64,000 nucleotides of DNA from Austropuccinia psidii (GCA_023105745.1 JALGQZ010000019.1:868001-932000), one strand, 5' to 3'. Counted from the first letter of the stretch, positions 47,727 to 59,270 are shown. Notes: generated by a model not told the origin, from the sequence alone. Numbers and translations are program-made.

Positions 47727-48371
47727 TCAATGTAAGGCAACAATAACAAAAGGTCCTACATAAGAATCTTTAAATTTCTTTGGGCCTTTGATATTATTAA
47801 AATTCAAGGTTGAAACTAGAACTAAGTCCCCTACTTTGAAGTCTGGTACTTTATGACTCTTGTCCCACTTCTGTTTTGCATAATCAAAAGCATCATCCAT
47901 GCTTTGTTTTGCATTATTTTTCACTTTATCAAGCATTATCTTGAATCTGGAGGCTGTAGGATGAATTTCAATCAAGTCTTTCCTCAGTGTGTCTTCTGGG
48001 AGTCTTGGATTCCATCCTTTTTCTAACATAGCAGGAGTTTGTCCTGTGGAAGAATGGACTGATGTCTTATATGCCAATTTTAATGCAGGTATAAGAGTGC
48101 ACCAGTCATGGGTAAAGCCATCTGAGTCTTTGAATTCTAACCCATAAGCACAAAATTTCCTGATCATGTCTTCTAAAGTTTGAATCATCCCCTCTGCTAG
48201 CCCATCTGTTTGAGGGTGATATGCTGTAGAGAATGATAACTTAGTCCCAAAAAATCTATGAAGATTAGTCCAAAGTGCAGATGTGAGCTTGGGATCTCTG
48301 TCACTTATGATATTCTTAAATAATCCTGTATGAGAAATAACTCTACTCCATAGAAGAAGAGCTGTATCCAT
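47727..48371 (-). pseudogene. Element C integrase catalytic core and GPY/F module
   Basis: 214 codons in one frame. [15 protein letters not shown] gives the second catalytic Asp; [15 protein letters not shown] gives the catalytic Glu (AE) in the usual context. The end, [10 protein letters not shown], is the GPY/F module. The frame is separated by a stop from the part carrying the first Asp (48480) and by another from the chromodomain. Confidence 0.85.
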
Positions 48372-48437
48372 AGCAGTGTCATCTTTATGACATGTTAAGA
48401 ATATGGGAGTTTTGCTATATCTGTCTACAATGACTAA

Positions 48438-49409
48438 TCAAGCATTATAACTTTTGTCACCACTTGGAGGGATTGCTGTGACGCAATCCATGTGAACAAC
48501 TTCCCAAGGGAATTTTGGTTCTTGAATATGGATCATAAGTCCAAATTTCTTGCCTGTACTTCTGTTTACATTTTGACATCTGTCACAGGTATGGAAATAT
48601 TCAATGGTTTCTTTTCTCAAAGATGGCCACCATGCACAGTTTTTCACTTTTTCAAATGTTCTGTCCTCTGACAGGTGTCCATAGTATATGCTATCATGGC
48701 ATTCATGAAGAATGGTATTGATAAGAAATCTGCTACATAATGTCATTACATAAGAATGTGTGGTTCTGTGGTAAATAATCCCATCAAACAAGTGAAATAT
48801 TCCTTCAGAATAGGAGTTTTTCCAAACTTCATCTAGTGCATTGACTAAGGATTTATCTTTGCAGTCTTTATCTAGTAAAGAAGTCAATATATGGAAATTC
48901 TTGTCTTGCTTATAAGATTCTCTGACTTCTTCAAAGAATTCAGTCCCAATATCAGTTATGTTAATTTTTTCAATTGGGATCTGTGGTTCAGCTTCCAAAG
49001 GTACATAAGCTAGGTTATCAGGAGTGTTGGCCAATGCCCACCTTCTAAGTCCATCATAATTCTTGTGAATGTTTCCTGCTTTATGAACTATAGTCATGTT
49101 TCCTCTATATTCTTGAATGGCTATTTGCCATCTCAACATATGTCTGTTGGGAGTTTTCACGTTAAGAAGTGATTTCACAGCATTACAGTCAGTTATCACT
49201 TCAAAAACACTGCCATCAAGATAATAGTGTAATTTATCAAGTGACCATACCAAACATAAGCACTCCATTTGGCTTGCACCATATCTGGCTTCTGTTGGTT
49301 TGATTTGTCCTGAGATGTAACAAACTGGTCCTTCTGTAGGTTTGTCATCAATAGTTTGGACTTGATGCAGGGATGCCCCTAATCCATCTCCACATGCATC
49401 AATGTACAA
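48438..49409 (-). pseudogene. Element C RNase H, integrase zinc finger and core start
   Basis: 323 open codons. RNase [17 protein letters not shown] (Asp 4), [15 protein letters not shown] (Glu), [15 protein letters not shown] (Asp). Integrase finger: [12 protein letters not shown] and HTCDRCQ, complete HHCC. End: [16 protein letters not shown], the first DDE aspartate. It lines up without gaps against the B copies and continues, after a stop, at 48371. Confidence 0.87.
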
Positions 49410-49424
49410 TTTAAAAGGAATATT

Positions 49425-49761
49425 TCAGTCAGGGATGAGGAGTAAAGTTGCTTCTGTAAGAGCTTTCTTTATCTTCTCATAAGCTTTAATCCTCTCTTGT
49501 GTCATCTCAAATACAGTCTGTTGATCACAGATTCTATAGAGTGACTTGGCTAGAATTGCAAAGTCTTTCAAGTTTTGCCTATAATAACTGGCAAATCCAA
49601 GAAAAGACATCATTTTTTTTATTCTGGGGTATTGGCTTAAGTAAAACTGCTGCTACTTTGTTTTTGTCAATACCCAAGCTTAAACCAGAAACAACATGTC
49701 CTAATGCTTTGAGTTCTTCAAAACCAAAATTGAATTGCTTGAGTAAAATCTTCATATTCAC
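49425..49761 (-). pseudogene. Element C RT thumb and RNase H start
   Basis: Two overlapping frames, 49761-49579 (MNMKILLKQFNFGFEELKAL, GHVVSGLSLGIDKNKV) and 49613-49425 ([18 protein letters not shown]), joined by a frameshift in the T-rich stretch near 49612. These are the standard segments after the RT palm. Confidence 0.8.
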
Positions 49762-51039
49762 TTATGCAACCTTGTGAAGTACTCTTGAAAGTCTTTCAAG
49801 GTGCAAAGACCATGAATCAGAACATATGATAATATCATCAATACAAATGGTAAGCCATCCTTCAGATAATTCTGTGGGAAAGATGGTATTCATCATTCTT
49901 TGATAATGGGATGGAGCATTTTTAATGCCAAATGGCATTCTAAGATACTTATAAATACCACCGTTAGTGATCATTCTAAGTAATTTCTTAGCTTTAGGCT
50001 TCAAAACATTTTTATGAAAGCCTTTCAATGCATCCATTGATGTTCTATACTTGGCTTTAGACATTTGAGTCAAGGTTTCTTGAATTCTAGGGATTGGATA
50101 CCTATCTGGAACTGTGTAGGTATTCAATGCTCTAAAATCTCCAACCATTCTTGACTTATCATTATGCCAAGCAATAATAACAGGTGTTGTCACTCCAACC
50201 TCCTCATTATGGCCTATGTTCCTTAGTAAACCAAGTTGGATTAACTCTTGGATATGTTTTTCCAAGGCTTCTCTAGCTCTGTGACTGGCTGGATAATCTG
50301 GTCTTCTAAGTACTGGAGGATATGGTCTGTCAATATTAAGAGTAATATCAACTTCATGTCCTTTTATAGCACCTAATGGTTCATTATCAGAGGCAAATGC
50401 ATTATTGTATGTGTATAACACCTCAATAAGGTCATTCCTCATCTTTGGTGACAATGATGGATTAATTTGTGCTTCAATAAGTTGATTAGACACAAATTCA
50501 TCTTTATAAGTATCCTTAACAGAAGATACTACAGATATTTGTTTTGGCATATTGGAAAAAGCAAATTTCTGCCTCTTCTTATCCCCAATCGTGAAATATG
50601 TGTCTTTATGGTTATTGATGTCAATACCATAAATATTCAAGTAATCATTTCCAAGAATGATGTGCTGAGATGTGCAATTATCCATTACTACTATCTCTGT
50701 CTTCATTCTTATACTTCCTGCAGGGTGTGGGAAAACAATATTAGTGTCCAATATGCCTAAAGGGTACATATTGTTACTGGCACTACTAAATTGTACACCT
50801 TGTATTGGTAATAGGTGGTTTTTCCATCCAGGAAGTATAGCTTGGAGATAATCTTTGCCTAAACAAGTGCAGAATTCCCCTGTATCCAAATTTACTTTGG
50901 CTTCAATATCATTCATCATAATTGATGTGATAAAAGATGCTCCAGCAGTATAACCCTTACCTCTAGCAGGTTTGGTCTTACACATCCTGGCATCCTGGAT
51001 ATTGATCAGGTTGTAGCTTTCCTCACTGTACTGTGGCAA
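49762..51039 (-). CDS. Element C protease-reverse transcriptase segment (longest open frame of the window)
   Basis: 425 open codons, part of a longer Gag-Pol frame. Aspartic protease around residues 50-135: VNLDTGEFCTCLG holds the catalytic DTG, and HIILGNDYLNIYG is the later ILG motif. Reverse transcriptase from about residue 285: TPVIIAWHNDKSRMVGDFRA, TSMDALKGFHKNV, YLRMPFGIKNAPSHYQRMMN and the catalytic box WLTICIDDIIICSD, where the usual Tyr of YIDD is Cys. Both aspartates are kept. It polymerises cDNA from element RNA in the particle. The frame is continuous with Gag upstream except for breaks, and frameshifted into the thumb downstream. Its length without a stop implies a younger age than A and B. 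Confidence 0.85.
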   Translation of the reverse strand: MPQYSEESYNLINIQDARMCKTKPARGKGYTAGASFITSIMMNDIEAKVNLDTGEFCTCLGKDYLQAILPGWKNHLLPIQGVQFSSASNNMYPLGILDTNIVFPHPAGSIRMKTEIVVMDNCTSQHIILGNDYLNIYGIDINNHKDTYFTIGDKKRQKFAFSNMPKQISVVSSVKDTYKDEFVSNQLIEAQINPSLSPKMRNDLIEVLYTYNNAFASDNEPLGAIKGHEVDITLNIDRPYPPVLRRPDYPASHRAREALEKHIQELIQLGLLRNIGHNEEVGVTTPVIIAWHNDKSRMVGDFRALNTYTVPDRYPIPRIQETLTQMSKAKYRTSMDALKGFHKNVLKPKAKKLLRMITNGGIYKYLRMPFGIKNAPSHYQRMMNTIFPTELSEGWLTICIDDIIICSDSWSLHLERLSRVLHKVA

Positions 51040-51204
51040 GTGGGTATGGACTTCTGTGACCTCAAAGAAAGCTGTAATTTTTTAAATGGGATAGTCCTCT
51101 ACTGGTGTATACTCAGAGACTGCATAGTCTTGATCAGATTCTTCTTTCTCTTCAGTACACTGAATTCCTTCAATGACTTGAACTTCATTTATTTTTGTCT
51201 TTTT

Positions 51205-51249
51205 GGTGCAAGTGTTGGCTAAATTTGAAGTTCTTCCACATTTATGACA
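51205..51249 (-). pseudogene. Element C Gag zinc knuckle (His lost)
   Basis: Reads CHKCGRTSNLANTC: C-x2-C-x4-N-x4-C. The histidine kept in B1 (CHFCQFTTHLANTC) is Asn here, which should weaken zinc binding and RNA packaging. Confidence 0.7.
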
Positions 51250-53101
51250 CTTCAAGACAGGTTTTTCTGGTCTTCTGTCCTCTCTGGGAATCTCTGAGAC
51301 CTACTTGGATTCCATATGGTTTTTAGTCCAAGTTTTACCAATTCTTGTTCTGGTAATGATATCTTCCATTGCATTAATGTAGTCCTCTGTTGAACAGGGT
51401 TCCACACATCTGTCTTTGATAGCATGTTCCAGTTCTCCTCCACACTTCCTTAATATTTTCATATTAATCATAGTGTCAGACATATCTGGGTGTAAATCAG
51501 ATAATCTGTCTTTTTGCTTGACAAACCAAGTAAGTGGTTTATCTTTTTCTGGGTTAAAAATGGAATTTTCAAAAGCATTTTCCAATTCAAGCCTCCAAGA
51601 ATTATTGGCCCATTTGGTAACCACGTCAGATTTCCACCAAGACCAGTCATGTTTTCCATGATCTATTCTCATCTTTTAGTACCATTTCTTTGCAGTTTTG
51701 GTAAACAGACACTGTAATTTTCCCACTATAATTTCATCAGGTATATTAAAGTCTTCCTGCAACATATCAATAGTTCTGATGAGCTCAATATGGTTTTATT
51801 CACCTTCACCAGAGAATGTTGGCCATTCTCCCAATTTGGGAATATCTTTTGCAGAGATAACATTTTCTCCTAAGAGTGGGGTCAAACTTCCTTTAACAGA
51901 AAGTCTCTCTTCAGTCAAAAGTGTAGAATGTCTTGGCATATGTGGTTCATAATTCTTATGAATTTGTTCTACATTTGCAACAATTTCATCCTTTAACTTT
52001 TGCCTCTCACTGTCAATTTTTGCTAAATGTGTAGCAAATTGATTGGTATTCTCAGATATTTCTAAGATATGATATTTTAGAATTTTGAGTTGGTAATTAA
52101 TGTTAAAAATGGAAAGATCTTCCATTTCATCATTTTGAACTTGACATTTACTCTCAATTCTGTCACATGTATTAATAATGGATTCAAGTCTGACATTTGT
52201 CAATTGATACCATTCAGTATGCTTCTTGTCATTTATTTTTAATTCACTGATATCTGATGTAATTTTCTTTATTATTGCATCAAATTTACCAAGTCCTACA
52301 TCAATACTACTTTTTTCGAAATGTATTTGTTGTATTATTTGCGTGAAAAAGTTCTGTTCATCCTTTTCTGCTCCTTGGATGTGAATTCCATCAGAGTTCT
52401 GGCCATGTTGAATACACTGTCCATGGCTGAAGGCTCCAATTTGGGGATCCTGTACCCTTGTGGGTAAGGTCTTTGCCAATTGGCTTTTCCTTTGCCCTTG
52501 CCTTGATGGTTCCTGGTACCTCTATTCTTCTTCTGAGGTCCTTTGGGCTTGTCCTTAGACACTTTTGGAGCTGGTTTGGAGCTAGTAAACGCTACTGGGC
52601 CTTCTGTCTCCAAAGCTGGAGTCATTTCCAACTCTTTCTTCTGGTCTATGGATAAAATACTTTGGTTCTTAAACCAATTATTTATCTTTTTGACCTTGTC
52701 TTTCCAAGACAATGGGCTCCAACCTCCTAAGAGTTCTATGGTCTTCTCCTGACCCAGAAAGCTCTTGATGTGTAAGTAAGAGTTCATAGCCCCCTGCAAA
52801 AGGCTTGGGCATATTTCCCACTCTTCTTCTTTGGCTTCTCTGAACCAATTTTTGTACTTTCATTGATATATTTCTATTTCTGCCACCTGGAAATATTGCC
52901 ATGAATCAGTTCAGACTCAGAATTCACGTCAAAATCTGTGGGTACAGACTGTGGGGAATGGGGGGAAACTCTGGCATCCTTCAGATGTGTCTTTCTTGAG
53001 TAAGACTTGGCACTTCTGGATTTGGTCTTGCCTCTTTCTTGTCCACATCCATCTGGTTGGACTGAATAGTTGCTTCCATTTCTGGTATGCACCATTTTCA
53101 C
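51250..53101 (-). pseudogene. Element C Gag
   Basis: Start ATG at 53101 or 53095 (M K M V H T..), a basic Ser-rich N-terminus, then frames 52902-52678, 52799-52335, 52479-51796 and 51672-51301 that follow one another through frameshifts near 52890, 52700 and 52400 and stops near 51790 and 51690. Recognisable are LEMTPALETEGPVAF, a long coiled-coil-like segment (52330-51950) and the capsid-type part ending KCGGELEHAIKDRC. Gag would assemble the particle. Five breaks make a full protein impossible. Confidence 0.8.
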
Positions 53102-53757
53102 GTCAATTTAAAGATAAAAGGTGAAAATATAAGATAAAACACACACCTTTTGGTGGTAATTTATTCTTTTCTGAGTTAAATAAGGTGCCTCTTTTAGCAA
53201 TTTACACCTCAATACTGTCTTCAGATTCTGGACTAGTGATATATCTTTTACTGAGTCTGTTGCCAGCTGCACAGTATTTGATCAAAGACACTAGAAAAAA
53301 ATTATAAAAGAGGAAAATTGGTTTTTATACTTTTTTAAAATATTTTTTTAAAGATTTTTTATAAGTTTTATATTTTTTAATATTAAAAAAATATTTTTTT
53401 TGAAGAGAAAGAAAATTAAAATTTAAGAATTTGAATCAAAATTAATTCAGAGTAACTCAAAGAATAATTTTATGAGTTTTTGGATGTGAAAAAGCCACAT
53501 GTAAAAACAGTATAAAATTAAACCAAACTCCTCAATGAAAAAGATTTTAAGAAAATTTCAAAAATAAAAATTTATTTTAACTTCAAATTGAAAGAAAAAA
53601 ATTATTAAATTAATATATTTTAGAGCTTAAAAATATATTAATTAATTGCAAAAGGTTCAAAAAACACAGCCAAGCCTCCAAGTATAAGATATGGGTAGGT
53701 ATGGTAGTTTTTAGGACAAAAAAAAGAAGTCTAGAATATGATTAAAGCCAAGTCTAT
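53102..53757 (-). other. Element C 5' untranslated leader
   Basis: AT-rich leader between primer-binding site and Gag start, with A/T runs at 53290-53640. No open frame with support. Confidence 0.5.
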
Positions 53758-53782
53758 GGTTAAAATCACAGCCAGGCCCCCA
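53758..53782 (-). promoter_or_regulatory. Primer-binding site of element C
   Basis: The plus-strand image of the primer ends GCCAGGCCCCCA (CCA at 53780-53782), two bases from the LTR start. It fits a tRNA 3' end over ~25 nt: T-loop-like TTAAAAT, a 5-nt T-stem CACAG, a 7-nt acceptor CCAGGCC, discriminator C, CCA. Which tRNA cannot be settled by eye. Confidence 0.6.
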
Positions 53783-53784
53783 AA

Positions 53785-54481
53785 TGTAAGATTTGACTAT
53801 GAAACTGATGATAATATTACTGTTAATCAGCAGTACTATGTCTGTTCTTATGAAATATAATAATAAAATATTATTCTAACCACAATTAAATAATTAAATA
53901 ATTATTTCTTTCACGTGTTAAACACTACTAGTGATTTTAGTAGTGAGCAGTAATTGTCTACAAGAATCAATTACAAGAAGAATTTAATAATAAAAACTTC
54001 TTTTATTAAAATAATGAAATTATTTTAATATATAATTATCTTTTTAAAGAATAATTATAAAGATAATTCTTGAAGAAAACTAATTTTAGAGAAAAAATTT
54101 AAGAATTAAAGATAAATGACTCGCTTATACTCCAAAGAACTCATTGAAAGATATAAGTAGGGAAATTTGATGTAGAATTGTGGATTTGAGGGATCAAATG
54201 ATTTATAGCAGGATTACAACAATATATAGTTAGATTCTATGATTTCACGTCTTTCTGTAGGATTCTGAAAGAATTAAAACACTTAAGAATAGTTTAACTA
54301 ATACTTACTTGTTGGTAACAATGATATAAATGGACAATAAGATGATTCTTGGAAAAACAGCAAGAGGAGGCCTCTTTGAAGTCAACAACAGCTCACAGAG
54401 GCATGCCATGGAGCAAACTGAAAAACCAGTGAGTGAGAAAACAATAAACCCTTTTGGATTATTGATTGCATCATCTGTTGT
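53785..54481 (-). repeat. 5' LTR of element C, part matching the 3' LTR
   Basis: Begins TGTAAGATTTGACTATG and matches 45349-46042 throughout with scattered, mainly transition differences, to the shared GCATCATCTGTTGT. After that point the two LTRs have no visible similarity. Confidence 0.8.
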
Positions 54482-56278
54482 GTCAGCCTGTGACTCAAAA
54501 CCAGAGCACAAGCATGACAGCCAAAATACCATAAACCAATGGTATAGCCAAGATACAACCAAAACATGGAGCTGAGCCAATTAAGCTCAAAAGGTATCAA
54601 AAGAAAGAGGAAACTCACCCCTTTCTGTAAATATAAGTCCCATCACCATAGGACAAAGAATAACAAAGTTATTCCTGCTCAAAGTTATTGCTGAGCATAA
54701 ACCTTAATTTTCACCTCTCATCTAAAATCCAGAAGGAGAGACTTAACCCCATCAAATGGGTATTCAAAATGGAGATTGAAGCCAGGGCTATCCAATGGTA
54801 CTAGCCAAACTGAGCTAGCACCAGTATTACTTGAGTTATGGCCAAATTCAGGACAAATAAGGGTGAACAAAACATTCACCTCTCATCTAACTTTTGCAGT
54901 TTTAGTGTGAGATACCTAAGGTGGGGTATTTTTGGAAAGAGAACAATCAGGGCTATCTGATGGTGTCATCCATTTCCCCATAGCTCAACTGAAACAAAAG
55001 TTATGGGGAAAATAAGCTCAATACAGCTTTTTGCCTATACCATGCAAATGTACAAACATCTCGTACATGGGATAACTTTGCCATATTTAAGGATACCCAT
55101 ATCAAATGATGTACCATTGTGTAGAGCACATACAGGGCTACACACAGAACCAATTTGGAGGTTGATATCTCAAGAATTGACAAAGTTATGGCTGTTTTAA
55201 GGTCAGATTTCCACCTGCTGTCATATACAGCCTTACCATGGGATAATATCCCATAGCCATCAATATGAGGTGTCAAATAGACAAAGAAGCTTGTTTTTAC
55301 TTCAATACCTCATATTTCAGTCAATACTGGGGTCCCATACAGTTTCTGTACAGCATTCTATGTGTCATACATGTCAGAATCAGGCTGTGAGGTCCCCAGA
55401 TGAAAATTTTCACCCTGTATTGGTGAAAACTGCCCAGATGTGGTTTCAAAACCACATCTGAGCCCAATACAGGCTATACAGGCTGTTTGCAAGCCACAAG
55501 CCAGTACTAGAGGGTGAAAAATCTTCACTTCCTCTATGTGGGAAGCTCTAGCACCCTTTCCACCCCATTTCAGGATAAAAAGGAGGCTTTTCACAGCCAG
55601 AATTGTTTCCTTATCCTTCTCTTGAATATCCTACATAGTAAACTGTCAAAAACAGTTTTACTCTTGGGTAATAATCAGGGTATAAATATAATTTTAATTA
55701 TTGTATCTCTTATTATAGTAATCCAACTTGTAAGACTGCACCCAGGGTTCTCAATAGCGCTCACCACCACTATTCTTCAATAGTAGAACCCTGTTATTAT
55801 ACTATAAACCTTTATATTGAATTGAAACTCTTATTTTATAATTATTTCCACGTTTCACAGTCATAGTTCTAGTTGTAAATAGCCTAATTACTGCTTCAAC
55901 ATAGACTCTAGCTGAAAAATATTATTAATCATATATAATTCTTTTCTTAATTATGATTAATTTTCCTTTAGTCTTATTTTTTAAAAAATATTATTAATAA
56001 TATTTTACAAATTTCAAACTCTTTATATTTATTCATCTTCACTCATCATCATAATCATCATTCTAAATTCTCATGTTTTTTTAAATCAGAACATCTTCAA
56101 GAATGATTATTTTCTTTATCTTAACTTATATTTCAATACTTATTGGCTCTAAATAATCTATTAAAAAAAATTTTTGTTGTAACTTTATTTTAATTACTCT
56201 ACAGGTGGATTAAAGAAGAGCTTTTATTTTATTCCTTAATCATGTTTACAACTCTTCTTAAGACTCTGAAATTCAAAC
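54482..56278. other. Region right of the C LTR match: palindrome-rich, probably LTR of another family
   Basis: No gene. Features: a 12-bp inverted repeat CAGATGTGGTTT / AAACCACATCTG at about 55435-55460, a weaker one around CATGGGATAATATCCCATAG at 55238-55258, repeats of ATACAGGCT, and two related blocks containing CAGGGCTATC then CACCTCTCATCTAA (around 54715-54800 and 54885-54960). The style resembles the A LTR (AGCCTGTA repeats, hairpins). From 55800 on it is plain AT-rich sequence. Confidence 0.45.
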
Positions 56279-57382
56279 ATGAAAATAATTTCAATTAATC
56301 CATACCCATATCCCTCTTACTATTCTAATCCTTTGAAGCTATATAATGAGGGTATCATTCTTCCAAAACAAATTAGTCATAATAAGTTTCTTCAAAGTAA
56401 TTCACTTCCTCCCTTTACCAATTATTCATTGAATTTATTTCATGATGGAATGGCTGTTCCCAAACCAATCTTAGTCCATAATGAAACAATTAAAATTAAT
56501 TATTAACCTTCTTTAATTAAAACAGCTTATACCTCAAATAAAATATAATAGAAAAAATTAATCAAAACTTCAAAAGAATCCTTAAAGGTCTATGGAACAA
56601 AACACAATAATATTCAGAATTCCTCAGTTTTAAAAATTCAAGCCAAGAAGGTGATTCAACTCCGGGTTAATCTTCCTCCCATAAATCCTTACATCTTAAT
56701 TAATTAAAACATTCCATCCAAATTATCTTTGAAAATTTATCAATTCCATTCATTCAATAATCCAACCTTAATTTTTTCAAACCCTCAGAAATCTTATCAG
56801 TTACTTGAATAATTCATCCAAAAATGGACAAAAAATATAACCTTTTTGGTGCTATTATGAAATTTATTGGTTTTGGACATGTTTCCTATTAAGGTAAATA
56901 AGCTGGGGTGTATTAAAGAAAACCAGTATTAACCATTTTAGAAATTGAAGATGAAAATAATGAATGTAATTAACTTAGAAACGTTTTTGAATTTATTCAA
57001 TCCAGAATTGAAATATTATTCAAACTTCCACATGGAGGAAATCTCCAACTGATTAATGAATAGAAAGTTCCCAGCTTTAGTCAAGCTGATTGGACAACAT
57101 AAAATGATTTTAAATTTTTTTTAATGTAATCATTAGCAAAAATAGATTCCATAATAAGGTTCATGTATATTGAACTTAAATTGATTCATTGACATATGGA
57201 ATTTTCTCTTTCATTAAAACATAGTACTTTATTCAAGTTCAAACTCCAGTCAGCTTTATTGGCCATTTACTTAATTTTTCAGCTTTGAAACTAAAAATAG
57301 ACTTTTATAAACAACCATTAATAATGGAACTACTTTTTAAAACATCAGAATTCTCACATCAAACCACAAAACCACTAATTTA
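56279..57382 (+). pseudogene. Decayed Tet/JBP-like 2-oxoglutarate-Fe(II) oxygenase gene
   Basis: Not recognised from a single frame but from a run of frames on the plus strand. 56824-57093 reads NLFGAIMKFIGFGHVSY, then AGVY and RKP, then KLPHGGNLQLIN and VPSFSQADW. 57130-57382 reads NRFHNKVHVY, then DSLTYGIFSFI, PVSFIGHLLNFSALKLKIDF and IMELLFKTSEFSHQTTKPLI. Known of the fungal Tet/JBP family: an N..H-x-D motif, a GIF segment and a final W+S...HHT motif. Here H-x-D has become H-x-Y, while the last His (SHQTT) remains. In-frame stops in the first block are TAA or TAG where Gln would fit, compatible with C-to-T mutation. In basidiomycetes such genes oxidise 5-methylcytosine and often travel with KDZ transposons. 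Dead copy. The open frame 56279-56506 may be its N-terminal part. Confidence 0.5.
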
Positions 57383-58049
57383 ATTATAAAATAATTTATT
57401 AATTAACATTTTTTTTTGGCTTCTAATTTCAAATTAACAAAAAAAAAATTCTAATATTAGTAAGTGTTTTTTTTTTTAAATTTAAACCCTCAGAAACTTT
57501 TAAAAAATAATTTTTTGATAAATCATTAAAAAAAAAATTAACAAGATTTAAAAAAAAAGATCAAAAAAAATAATAATAAACATCTTGTCATTAGTCTATT
57601 GTTTTTTTTTTTTTTTTTCAATAATATAATTTAATGAAAAAATTAATTCAATTTAAAGTTTAAAATCAAAATTATTATAAAAATAAGTCTAATTTCCAAA
57701 TTTTTTTAATTTCAATTTTTTTTATTTAAAAAAAAATTGGAAAAAAAAAATTATAAAGAATAATATAACATTTAAAGAAATTCTTTTTTATTTATTTTTT
57801 ATCATGAGTTATTTTTTTGAAAAATAAATAAATCAATGAAAAAATTACCTGCCATTAAATTTCATAGGTATATCAATCAAAAAAAAATCAATTTTATATG
57901 ATATATTATATAATAAATTACTCAATTAAATCATAGTAACTCTGAAAAAATTTATTCATTATTATATCATTATAAATTTAATGGCTTTATTTGTTCCCTA
58001 ATATTAATATTTTCATTTAAATTCATGTAATCACAAATTTCTTTTCAAC
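57383..58049. other. AT-rich low-complexity stretch
   Basis: A- and T-runs of 8-18 bases, no frame, no motif. Confidence 0.6.
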
Positions 58050-58730
58050 TCTGGAGGATCTTCATCATAAATCAGATTGTCCCATTTATCCTCTATTTGT
58101 GCAAACATGTTATGAAAGATTATTAAATAAACCTCAAAATATCCACTTTGTTCCTCATCTGATTTTTCATCTCTCATAATTATTACCAGTAACCCTTGAA
58201 AATTCCAATAGTATTATCAATTCAGAACCTGGATTGTTCAAGTCAGATTTTAAAGCTACTATTACTTTTTTCATGAGAAAATTCACCCTTAAATGATTTT
58301 GATATATAGAGAGCTTTCATAAGCTTAATAAGCAAGAAATAATAATCCCTTTAATAAATCTTGTGGGAATAATTTTTTATCTTTGTATTTTGATGCACAT
58401 TTGAATCATTTAATGAGCCAGTACAACCCACATGTAAAGAAATCAAGTTTTTCTTTATATAACATGAAAGCTTCAGTGACATTTATTACCTAAATCATCT
58501 TTTATATATAGATTATTCAAAATCTTTTCCCATTTAAAAACATAAAGATCCTTAAATACACACCTCTTTTTAAAATGAAATTATGATTCAACATTATTCC
58601 CAGTCCTTTGTGACATTGGTATTAAACTTCCATTTATAAGTTAAACACAACTTGAAAGCCCTTCATCTTTAGTGAATTCCAAATCTTTTGATCTTTCATT
58701 ATTATCTAGAAACTTGATTTTTTTTTTTGA
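58050..58730 (+). other. Unassigned coding-like scrap
   Basis: Better-than-random reading on the plus strand, for example CPIYPLFVQTCYERLLN, then LPVTLENSNSII and FKATITFFMRKF, with TAA stops between. It may be a remnant of the same element as 56279-57382 or another decayed gene. No family recognised. Confidence 0.3.
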
Positions 58731-59270
58731 ATTTAATCAAAAATTAAATAATTCTCTTAGTAGTTAACACAATCCCCCCTTTCTCACCTCAAAAAAGTAT
58801 ACCAATTTTACACAATTATTCTCAATTTCAAATCAGACCAAAATATTAATAATAAAATAGAAAATTTAATTAAAAGATTTATTTATTTAAATTTGAAAGA
58901 ATTTTGAAATTCTGAAAAATTTTTAAATAATTTAAATTAATCTTTATAAATAGAAATATAGGTAGTATTAAACAATTCTTTAAAATAATCTTTAATTAAG
59001 TTTATTATTTAATTGATTATATAGATAGATATATATTAAAATATTTTATTTAATTTTTTTTATAAATATTTTTTTTCATAAACTGTATATATATATATTT
59101 ATATCTTTTTTAACTTCATCATCATGTTAATCTTCAAAGAGTTATATATGATATAAAACTTATATATAATTAAAAATTTAATTACAATTTTTTTTCTTTT
59201 AAAAATTATTAAGGATGATTTTTAAAAAAGATTTAAATCTATAATAATTTAAATTTAATTTAAATTTTTC

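Larger units (their letters stand above)
45349..54481 (-). mobile_element. Ty3/Gypsy chromodomain retrotransposon C, nested in element A
   Basis: Best preserved element of the window. 3' LTR 45349-47249, polypurine tract at 47250, minus-strand Gag-Pol 53101-47394, primer-binding site at 53758-53782, 5' LTR from 53785. Its left tip interrupts element A in the Gag-protease region. The 5' LTR can be matched to the 3' LTR only to 54481, so the true right end is not fixed and no target duplication (left candidate ATGAC, 45344-45348) can be confirmed. The coding part has several stops and frameshifts, so it is probably inactive. Confidence 0.85.

Noticed and set aside
54330..54618. Open frames of 78-91 codons around 54300-54620 (both strands)
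   Set aside because: They lie in LTR sequence shared with 45890-46042, where the frame is not conserved.
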